Origin: Candidatus Nomurabacteria bacterium
GTDB lineage: Bacteria; Patescibacteriota; Saccharimonadia; Saccharimonadales; Saccharimonadaceae
Direction of reading: 5' to 3'
Assembly: GCA_031264785.1 (NCBI GenBank)
Contig: JAISDN010000046.1
Coordinates: 1 to 10,546 of the forward strand
Length of the DNA stretch: 10,546 nucleotides
Positions within the stretch are counted from its first letter, which is position 1; every line of letters starts with the position of its first letter. The notes below the pieces were generated by a model, which was not told where the DNA came from, made no database searches, and saw nothing but the letters and a program-made list of their open reading frames with translations. Positions 6,142-10,546 of the stretch are shown in pieces. A program made the position numbers and the translations under genes.

Positions 6142-7553
6142 AGCTTGGTTTTAATTAACTTGTTGACGACGCCGGGGTTGGCTTGGCCTTTGGATTCTTT
6201 CATAACCAGCCCGACGAGGAAGCCGATGGCTTTGTCGTTGCCGGCGCGAATGTCAGTCACAGCTTGGGCGGCGGCGGGGCTTTCCAAAACTTGGTCGACA
6301 ATTTTTTCGATGGCAGATTCGTCGCTGACCTGTAGTAGGTTTTTGGATTTGGCGATGGTTTCCGGATCGGCATCTTTTTTTAGCAGCTCAACAAAAATCT
6401 CTTTGCCGGCCGTCGAGCTCAATTGGCCAGCGCCCACCATCTCTGATAATTTAACCAGATTTTGGCTAGCCGGCAAAGCAAACTTTATAAAGTTTTCATC
6501 ATCAACAGGGGTGACCGAAGCAAACCAATTAGCAATTCGACGAGCAATATCAGGGGTGGAAGTCTCCAAAACTTTATAAAGTTTGGCGGCCATTTTTTGA
6601 TCGGCCAGCACAGCGCCCAACACCGAAGCGTCGACTTTTAAGGCCACAAACTTGGCACGATATTCGGCCGGCAAAATCGGAAAATCGGCCTGCATTGCCG
6701 TCACCTCGTCCTCGTCCAAAATCACCGGCGGAATGTCCGGATCGGGCATATAACGATAATCCTGAGCGTTTTCTTTGCTGCGCTGCGTGGTGGTCTGGCC
6801 TTTGGCGTCGTCCCAACCGCGCGTTTCCTGAACGACTTTTTCGCCGTTTTCCAGCAGCTCAATTTGCCGCGAAATTTCATATTCCACTGCCCGCTCCACA
6901 CTACGAAAACTGTTCAAATTTTTGACTTCGCTGCGCGTGCCTAGCTGGTTCGAACCGGCCGGCGCCACACTGGTGTTGACATCAAACCGCATATTGCCGT
7001 GGTACAAATCGCCGTGCGTCACGCCAGCGTAAGTCATCAGCAGATACAGCTCCTTGGCAAAAGCTTTGGCGTCGGCCGCCGAGTGAATATCCGGCTCGGA
7101 CACAATCTCAATCAGCGGTGTACCAGCGCGATTCAGGTCAACTTCCGAATGGTCGCCGTGATGAGTTAATTTGCCAGCGTCCTCTTCCAAATGAGCGTGA
7201 TTTATCCGGACTTTTTCGCCGTTTGGCAGCTCCACGTGGCCAGCCAAAATTATCGGCTGATACATCTGGCTGATCTGGTAACCTTTGGGCAGATCGGGAT
7301 AAAAATAATGCTTGCGATCAAAGCGGCTGACCCGCGCCACCTCGGCGTTCAAAGCCTTCGCGGCCCGTGCCGCCAGCCGGACGGCCTCGCGGTTCAGATA
7401 AGGCAGCATACCGGGCAGCGCGTAATCAATCACGCTAACCTTACTATTCGGCTCGGCCTCCCGCGCGTCGTTGTCGACGGCGCTAAAAAGCTTGGTTTGA
7501 GTTTTCAGCTGAACGTGGCACTCAATGCCGATGGTGGGAATATATTTTGTCAT
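6138..7553 (-). CDS. gatB: Aspartyl/glutamyl-tRNA(Asn/Gln) amidotransferase subunit B
   Basis: 471 aa, the normal length. GatB is the kinase and tRNA-binding subunit of GatCAB, which converts Glu-tRNA(Gln) and Asp-tRNA(Asn) to Gln-tRNA and Asn-tRNA using ammonia supplied by GatA. Family marks include IGIECHVQLKTQTKLFS (9-25), a KHYFYPDLPKGYQISQ segment near 86-101, NRAGTPLIEIVSEPDI near 141-156, and a C-terminal YqeY-like domain ending NPGVVNKLIK. AAAGGAGG precedes the ATG, which overlaps the TGA of the upstream Nudix gene as ATGA (7550-7553). It is separated from gatA by accessory genes, and its stop overlaps that of the convergent HAD gene. No terminator separates the two. Confidence 0.96.
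   Translation of the reverse strand: MTKYIPTIGIECHVQLKTQTKLFSAVDNDAREAEPNSKVSVIDYALPGMLPYLNREAVRLAARAAKALNAEVARVSRFDRKHYFYPDLPKGYQISQMYQPIILAGHVELPNGEKVRINHAHLEEDAGKLTHHGDHSEVDLNRAGTPLIEIVSEPDIHSAADAKAFAKELYLLMTYAGVTHGDLYHGNMRFDVNTSVAPAGSNQLGTRSEVKNLNSFRSVERAVEYEISRQIELLENGEKVVQETRGWDDAKGQTTTQRSKENAQDYRYMPDPDIPPVILDEDEVTAMQADFPILPAEYRAKFVALKVDASVLGAVLADQKMAAKLYKVLETSTPDIARRIANWFASVTPVDDENFIKFALPASQNLVKLSEMVGAGQLSSTAGKEIFVELLKKDADPETIAKSKNLLQVSDESAIEKIVDQVLESPAAAQAVTDIRAGNDKAIGFLVGLVMKESKGQANPGVVNKLIKTKL
6480..6495. repeat. 16-bp palindrome AAACTTTATAAAGTTT, copy 1, in gatB
   Basis: A perfect palindrome inside gatB, identical to a second copy at 6569-6584. Here it is read in the frame that gives N-F-I-K-F. 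Confidence 0.75.
6569..6584. repeat. 16-bp palindrome AAACTTTATAAAGTTT, copy 2, in gatB
   Basis: Identical to copy 1, 89 bp away, but read in a different frame (K-L-Y-K-V). The identity is therefore not explained by a repeated peptide. Confidence 0.75.
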
Positions 7554-7972
7554 TTTGCCTCCTTTAACAACTTAAAACCTTGCCGCAAAATCGCCATTTC
7601 TTCACCGTTATTGCCAAATTTGTCGGCTTCGTTTTCGCTTAGCCAAACGGCTTCGGAGTGGTCGGCGGGATTTAGGATTGGCTCGCCATCGCCGACGATT
7701 TGGCATAAATAAACCACTTCACATTTGAAGTTTTTCTCGTCGCCATAAGTAAAGGCGCCGACCACTTGGCCAATGTCAACCTGAAGTTGCAATTCTTCGT
7801 TTAGCTCACGTTTTAAGGCATTTTGCAAGCCCTCACCCAATTGAACGTGACCGCCGGGCAATTCAAATTTATTTGGAAAAACCGCCTTGTTCGCCGCCCG
7901 CCGTGCCACAAAAATCTTGCCATCGCGATGGATCAATCCACAAACAACAATGTTGGTGTCGGGTTGGTTCAT
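7550..7972 (-). CDS. Nudix hydrolase (second of two in the operon)
   Basis: 140 aa, a single small Nudix domain. The Nudix box runs from Gly41 (GHVQLGE, then seven residues, then RELNEEL, 55-61). The metal-binding REUxEE core is intact, but the usual Gly near its end is Gln62. Such enzymes cleave nucleoside diphosphates linked to another group. The LPGGHVQLGEG form resembles small NTP-cleaning or sugar-nucleotide Nudix proteins; the substrate is unknown. AAAAGGAGC lies before the ATG. Both ends overlap neighbours as ATGA: the start with the Bro-N gene's stop, the stop with gatB's ATG, so translation of gatB is probably coupled to it. Confidence 0.88.
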   Translation of the reverse strand: MNQPDTNIVVCGLIHRDGKIFVARRAANKAVFPNKFELPGGHVQLGEGLQNALKRELNEELQLQVDIGQVVGAFTYGDEKNFKCEVVYLCQIVGDGEPILNPADHSEAVWLSENEADKFGNNGEEMAILRQGFKLLKEAK

Positions 7973-8820
7973 TTTTGCTCCTTTTCATCAAGCAATTTAC
8001 TTCCCCGCATACCCAAATTTTTGGCATTTCCTGAGCTAATGACTTTCCCGCCCTGACGCTCGATATCCTCGCGGGCGTTTTTGGCGACGGTTGCGCCCTT
8101 GACGGCGATTTTGGCGCTTTCGATTGGGGTTTTTGGCTGGGCGTTGGTCGACAGTTCGGTAGCACTGGCTTCGGCCAACATATTGATGACGAGTTCCAAA
8201 TTAGTCATATTGTCACGCAAGTTTTCTTTTTTCAAATCCTTGTGATTTTTATATTCGCGCGTCGTCATTCCGCTCCAAGTTTTGGTCATCAGGTCGGTCA
8301 AAACGGCGTATTCCAAGCCCTCTTTGACGCCGCTTTTGTCCCATTCGTCGGTTAAACTTTTGCGAATGTCAATCGACTGCAGGCGCAAATTAATCCAGTC
8401 TTCGGAATAACCCAATCGGCGATAACCGTGAATGGCACGATTAATTAATAATTCTGGGTCAATGCTTTCATCAATACGCTCACTACCAACGCGAGCCAAC
8501 CAAAGTTTGAACGGCTCAGCTTTTTTAGACGGAATCGATTGAATCAGACGCAAAACCTGCTCGGTATCCATCACATCAGTCAGGCGCTGTCGGCCGTCTT
8601 CTGCCCTCATCTTCAACTGGTAACAATTTGTTACCAGTTGGTCTGCGCCCTCTTTAATCAAGCGACCTTTCAGCACTTTCCAATACTTTCGTGCCGACTG
8701 GTAATCGCCGTCAGTGAGCACTCGAACTACATCAACGACTGAAAGCCACCATTTTTCAGCTTTTTCATCCCATAGACTACGAACTTTTTGATTTTGAAAT
8801 AATTGAATCTTATCTTTCAT
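7969..8820 (-). CDS. Bro-N domain protein, DinD/antirepressor-like
   Basis: 283 aa. The N-terminal third (about 5-105) is a Bro-N domain, the putative DNA-binding module of phage antirepressors and baculovirus BRO proteins, with the conserved stretches WWLSVVDVVRVLTD, ARKYWKVLK, LVTNCYQLK, RLTDVMDTEQVLRLIQSIPS and AEPFKLWLARVG. The C-terminal part (about 150-265, containing EYAVLTDLMTK, KDLKKENLRDNMTNLELVINMLAEASATE) resembles the C-terminal domain of DinD, the DNA-damage-inducible protein. Full-length relatives are common in bacterial chromosomes outside prophages. Here it sits in a gat operon with no other phage gene visible. A GGGAG site precedes the ATG. Both ends overlap neighbours as ATGA. 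The role in gene control or damage response is inferred from the family; no target is known. Confidence 0.85.
   Translation of the reverse strand: MKDKIQLFQNQKVRSLWDEKAEKWWLSVVDVVRVLTDGDYQSARKYWKVLKGRLIKEGADQLVTNCYQLKMRAEDGRQRLTDVMDTEQVLRLIQSIPSKKAEPFKLWLARVGSERIDESIDPELLINRAIHGYRRLGYSEDWINLRLQSIDIRKSLTDEWDKSGVKEGLEYAVLTDLMTKTWSGMTTREYKNHKDLKKENLRDNMTNLELVINMLAEASATELSTNAQPKTPIESAKIAVKGATVAKNAREDIERQGGKVISSGNAKNLGMRGSKLLDEKEQK
8614..8640. repeat. Perfect 27-bp palindrome (12-3-12) inside the Bro-N gene
   Basis: The arm CAACTGGTAACA (8614-8625), centre ATT, is followed by the exact complement TGTTACCAGTTG (8629-8640). It encodes residues 61-69 (QLVTNCYQL), part of the conserved Bro-N core. 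In mRNA it would form a strong hairpin, and as DNA it could be a dimer-binding site. Part of the symmetry follows from the peptide, but a full 12-bp match depends on synonymous positions too. Confidence 0.8.
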
Positions 8821-9236
8821 ATCGCTCCCAAATCCTTCAAAGCTCGCTTATAAATCATCATAATTTTCTTGAGCGTTAGGAAATTGAGCGCCACGTCGGT
8901 TTCGTGGGCGATGCGGTTGCGCATTTTGTGGGCTGTCCAAACGGCGTCGATTTTGCTGAAACGATTTTTGCCGTTTTTCAGCCGATCGCCCATATTTTCA
9001 CCTATCATCCCCAGTTCGCGCATCGCTTTGTCCAGCAATTTGTCGGCTGACAGCACCGCCATTTGAAAAGTCATGGAATTTTTGTTGTCGATAGAATTTT
9101 CGATTTTCAGCCACTCCGCCCGAAACCTTTCCACATTCAACTTGCCGCTGCGCCCGCGCGTCAGCTTGACCGCCAAAATAATTACCAGCCCAATTAATAG
9201 CGCTGACCCCAGTATCATTAAAGTTTCAGTACCCAT
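8817..9236 (-). CDS. Membrane-anchored HEPN-like protein of unknown function
   Basis: 139 aa. Residues 5-24 form one hydrophobic helix (MILGSALLIGLVIILAVKL), followed by a basic stop-transfer stretch, so the rest probably faces the cytoplasm. The soluble part is all-helical. It includes LSADKLLDKAMRELG, GENMGDRL and a terminal RNRIAHE (106-112). Arg106-x4-His111 fits the HEPN ribonuclease signature R-x4-6-H, and the overall pattern resembles small conserved hypothetical proteins of Patescibacteria (recollection, not a search). AAAGGAGC precedes the ATG. The start lies 11 nt inside the upstream Nudix gene, and the stop overlaps the Bro-N start as ATGA. RNase activity is a guess; many HEPN-fold proteins only bind partners. 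Confidence 0.7.
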   Translation of the reverse strand: MGTETLMILGSALLIGLVIILAVKLTRGRSGKLNVERFRAEWLKIENSIDNKNSMTFQMAVLSADKLLDKAMRELGMIGENMGDRLKNGKNRFSKIDAVWTAHKMRNRIAHETDVALNFLTLKKIMMIYKRALKDLGAI

Positions 9237-9780
9237 TTTTGCTCCTTTCGCAATGATTTTTTTCTAAAAACTGTTTCAAATACAACAGGCTGTCCATAAA
9301 TTTTTTCAAATATTTTTCCGGATTTTTCTGCACGTCTTTAATAAGTTCATCCAAATCGACCAGTTTTAAAGCCTCGACTTCGCTGTCCTGCTTCACAAAA
9401 TCGCTTTCCTGCCAATCGCCGATGGCCACAAAACGTTTGGAAAAAAACTGGTGCTCACCGTCGTGAAAATGAGATTTGTCGCTCATTGGGATTAGTTTGA
9501 CATCAGTCAAACCGACCTCTTCGCCTAATTCTTTGACTGCGTTGGCTTCGTAACTTTCATCCTCTTCGACCGTGCCAGCTGCCGATGGTTGCCATTTGCC
9601 GGGGTTAATTTCTTTATCTAAACCGCGTTGCGCTATCAACACCTTGTATTTTCCGTTGCTCGGCACCACCACCCAGATTGATGAAACGCGATAGATGTCG
9701 TCTCGGCCAATCGCGCCACGAAGTTTCGCGCCGATTATGTTGTCGGATTTGTCAACAACAACGTATCGATCATTATTCAT
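9226..9780 (-). CDS. Nudix hydrolase (IPP-isomerase-like subgroup)
   Basis: 184 aa. The Nudix box runs from Gly69: TVEED, Glu75, seven residues, then KELGEEVGL (83-91), with Lys83 in place of the usual Arg and the catalytic E84, E87 and E88 present. The preceding YRVSSIWVVV and NPGKWQPSAAG segments are typical of the Nudix group annotated as isopentenyl-diphosphate isomerase-like or YfcD-like. Without the Cys and metal-site pattern of true isomerases visible here, a hydrolase is the safer name. No in-frame start lies between the ATG at 9778-9780 and an in-frame TGA 12 nt further upstream, so this start is firm. Its own ribosome site is weak (GGGGT), unlike its neighbours, and a short ORF ends at ATGA over its start. 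Confidence 0.87.
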   Translation of the reverse strand: MNNDRYVVVDKSDNIIGAKLRGAIGRDDIYRVSSIWVVVPSNGKYKVLIAQRGLDKEINPGKWQPSAAGTVEEDESYEANAVKELGEEVGLTDVKLIPMSDKSHFHDGEHQFFSKRFVAIGDWQESDFVKQDSEVEALKLVDLDELIKDVQKNPEKYLKKFMDSLLYLKQFLEKNHCERSKNGY

Positions 9781-9914
9781 TTTCGACCCCGCTCAAAATG
9801 CTCTTGACACAAGCAAAATAGTTTGCTATAATTAGGGTATATTCGGGATTTTCCCGCCGCCCCCTGAGCAATCAGGGGGAAAATTTTTTCTGTAGCTAAG
9901 TTGAGATATAGCAT
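9777..9914 (-). CDS. Possible 45-aa coupled small ORF between the toxin and Nudix genes
   Basis: An ATG at 9912-9914 overlaps the toxin's stop by one base (TGATG) and has AGGAGG 8 nt upstream, inside the toxin's last codons. The frame stays open for 45 codons and ends in TGA that overlaps the next Nudix start as ATGA. This is the same junction style as the rest of the operon. The Nudix gene lacks a strong ribosome site of its own, which fits coupled reinitiation from this ORF. The peptide begins [12 protein letters not shown] and ends in a basic stretch (HFERGRK), with two cysteines (C34, C36). It matches nothing I recognise. Against it: the opposite strand holds a promoter and terminator that could by themselves explain the sequence, and 45 open codons can occur by chance. 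Confidence 0.4.
   Translation of the reverse strand: MLYLNLATEKIFPLIAQGAAGKSRIYPNYSKLFCLCQEHFERGRK
9804..9832 (+). promoter_or_regulatory. Consensus sigma70 promoter facing against the operon
   Basis: TTGACA (9804-9809), 17-bp spacer, TATAAT (9827-9832): both hexamers and the spacing are exact consensus. The predicted start is near 9839. No protein gene follows on the plus strand. A terminator about 20 nt further on makes this the promoter of a tiny RNA. Confidence 0.8.
9812..9827. promoter_or_regulatory. Palindrome within the promoter spacer, operator candidate
   Basis: AGCAAA (9812-9817), ATAG, TTTGCT (9822-9827) is a perfect 6-4-6 dyad lying between the -35 and overlapping the first base of the -10. 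A bound dimeric repressor would block the promoter. No regulator is known. Confidence 0.4.
9839..9890 (+). ncRNA. Predicted ~50-nt small antisense RNA within the gat operon
   Basis: It is bounded by a consensus promoter and a strong intrinsic terminator. The predicted transcript folds into two hairpins: a small one, CGGGA-TTT-TCCCG (9844-9856), and the terminator stem. No start codon lies in it, so it is not a leader peptide. Between the hairpins is a C-rich segment (CCGCCGCCCCC). The RNA is antisense to the polycistronic mRNA across the toxin-Nudix gap. Its 3' end stops 24 nt short of the toxin gene's end, and read-through would cover the AGGAGG of the small ORF. The boundaries are predictions; expression is not shown. 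Confidence 0.5.
9860..9889 (+). terminator. Rho-independent terminator
   Basis: CCCCCTGA (9860-9867), GCAA tetraloop, TCAGGGGG (9872-9879): a perfect 8-bp GC-rich stem with a GNRA loop, then AAAA and T6 (9884-9889). On the minus strand no T-run follows the hairpin, so it should not stop the operon transcript. Confidence 0.8.
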
Positions 9915-10300
9915 CAGTATAACCTCCTGAATCCAGCGCGGATTCGTTTATAATCTTCTCCGTCAATCTCGCCAACGAGGTTATACAACCTTTTCGAGCT
10001 AATCACGCGCGCTTGCGCTAGATTGGCATATGAAGTTTTTCCCTGAAATTCGAACCGAACATACCACGAACCAACCTTTTTCTGCGTTGTTAGCGGGATC
10101 CCCATAAAACCGTCGCGACTAAGTTTGCGATAAATCAAGACTGGTCGCGAGAAAAATTCGCTTTTGCCGTTAACTTCGATGCCGACATTTTCGCCCAGCG
10201 CACACCACCAAACTTCGCCTTCTTTTAGTAGGCGTTCGACACTCTCGTCGTTGTGAATTTTCTCTTTTAGTTTAATCCACTCAAAAAAATGTTTGATCAT
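9914..10300 (-). CDS. PemK/MazF-like toxin-family protein
   Basis: 128 aa. About 27 N-terminal helical residues precede a MazF/PemK-type fold. Visible marks are GEVWW (28-32, the first strand, normally GEIW), RPVLIYRK (52-59), GIPLTT (67-72) and [18 protein letters not shown] (95-112). In known members the Arg of the RPVL strand and the Thr of PLT take part in mRNA cleavage; both are present. The N-terminal extension and the [10 protein letters not shown] form resemble a Patescibacteria subgroup (recollection). No antitoxin of the usual upstream MazE type is seen: the ATG lies directly in the ATGA overlap with gatA's stop. AAAGGAGG gives a strong ribosome site 7 nt before it. RNase activity is likely from the family but unproven, and it may have become a housekeeping regulator. 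Confidence 0.8.
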   Translation of the reverse strand: MIKHFFEWIKLKEKIHNDESVERLLKEGEVWWCALGENVGIEVNGKSEFFSRPVLIYRKLSRDGFMGIPLTTQKKVGSWYVRFEFQGKTSYANLAQARVISSKRLYNLVGEIDGEDYKRIRAGFRRLY

Positions 10301-10546
10301 TCCTCAGCCTCCTTTGCGAAGTCCAACAATTTCGCATCCGACTTCATCGGCCCGATAATCTGCAAGCCGATCGGCAGGCCGTTTTTGTCCGCGCCGTTTG
10401 GCAGGCTGATTGCTGGCAAACCAGCCAAGCTAGCTGGCACGGTCATAATGTCGGCCAGATACATTTTGATTGGGTCGCTGATGTTTTCGCCGATTTTATA
10501 GGCTGGCGTGGGTGCGACTGGCCCGATCAAAAAGTCATATTCCGCA
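10297..10546 (-). CDS. gatA: Asp/Glu-tRNA amidotransferase subunit A, C-terminal part
   Basis: The last 82 residues of GatA; the gene continues beyond the right edge. GatA is the glutaminase (amidase-signature) subunit that feeds ammonia to GatB. The C-terminal marks are [33 protein letters not shown] and [11 protein letters not shown]. The catalytic Ser-Ser-Lys region lies outside the window. The apparent start at a TTG near 10530 is internal, as the frame is open to the edge with family-like residues (AEYDF) before it. The TGA overlaps the toxin's ATG as ATGA, so the toxin is probably translated by ribosomes leaving gatA. Confidence 0.93.
   Translation of the reverse strand, partial: AEYDFLIGPVAPTPAYKIGENISDPIKMYLADIMTVPASLAGLPAISLPNGADKNGLPIGLQIIGPMKSDAKLLDFAKEAEE

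Noticed and set aside
9495..9512. Inverted repeat GTTTGAC-ATCA-GTCAAAC in the first Nudix gene.
   Set aside because: Seven-bp arms inside coding sequence with no promoter context. Such lengths are expected by chance.
9226..9780. Naming this Nudix gene as a true isopentenyl-diphosphate isomerase (idi).
   Set aside because: It has a hydrolase-type Nudix box and no isoprenoid genes nearby; the isomerase-specific residues are not evident.
9860..9889. Terminator hairpin acting on the minus-strand operon, splitting it in two.
   Set aside because: Read on the minus strand the hairpin is followed by GC-rich sequence with no T-run, so termination is unlikely in that direction.
9839..9890. tRNA or a known housekeeping RNA in the toxin-Nudix gap.
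   Set aside because: No cloverleaf or T-loop motif, and it is too short for 4.5S, 6S or tmRNA.
10297..10530. A separate 77-aa gene starting at TTG near 10530.
   Set aside because: The frame is open to the window edge with GatA-like residues before it, so this is the C-terminal part of gatA.
1..10546. Alternative genetic code with TGA read as glycine (SR1/Gracilibacteria).
   Set aside because: TGA ends several genes exactly at ATGA junctions with the next start, and reading through would produce nonsense extensions.

Overview
The window looks like a piece of a Patescibacteria (Candidate Phyla Radiation) genome, most likely Saccharibacteria (TM7) or a close relative. The basis is composition, not a search. 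A giant secreted mosaic protein combines IPT/TIG, glycine-rich, Fibrobacter-succinogenes-type (FISUMP) and RCC1 modules. Genes are packed with 1-11 nt overlaps and the UDP-glucose pyrophosphorylase is of the eukaryote-like type. TGA ends most of the genes here, so the code is the standard bacterial one and not the TGA=Gly code of SR1/Gracilibacteria.

Layout. (1) 1-3813, minus: at least 1271 codons of a secreted or anchored surface protein running off the left edge. Three IPT/TIG folds each appear to be split by an inserted module: a Gly-rich domain, a FISUMP domain and a seven-blade RCC1 propeller. Its promoter (3866-3895) has consensus -35 and -10 hexamers with a G8 homopolymer in the spacer, so it is a candidate phase-variable promoter. 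(2) 3938-5323, minus: UTP-glucose-1-phosphate uridylyltransferase, whose last codons and stop lie inside a REP-like palindrome. (3) 5416-6141, plus: a HAD phosphatase/phosphomutase divergent from the pyrophosphorylase. (4) 6138-10546, minus: a tightly overlapping operon reading gatA (partial), PemK/MazF-like toxin, a possible 45-aa ORF, Nudix, membrane-anchored HEPN-like protein, Bro-N/DinD-like protein, Nudix, gatB. Every visible junction overlaps by 1-11 nt, usually as ATGA.

The most unusual region is this split gatA/gatB operon. Five or six accessory genes of the toxin, HEPN, antirepressor and Nudix type sit between two subunits of the essential tRNA-dependent amidotransferase and are translationally chained to them. 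In the only gap (9781-9911), the opposite strand carries a consensus promoter (TTGACA-17-TATAAT) and, about 20 nt beyond the predicted start, an intrinsic terminator. This predicts a roughly 50-nt antisense RNA inside the operon.

No tRNA, rRNA, CRISPR array or insertion sequence was seen. No stretch over 300 bases lacks a gene. The three gaps (3814-3937, 5324-5415, 9781-9913) hold the promoters and other signals listed below.
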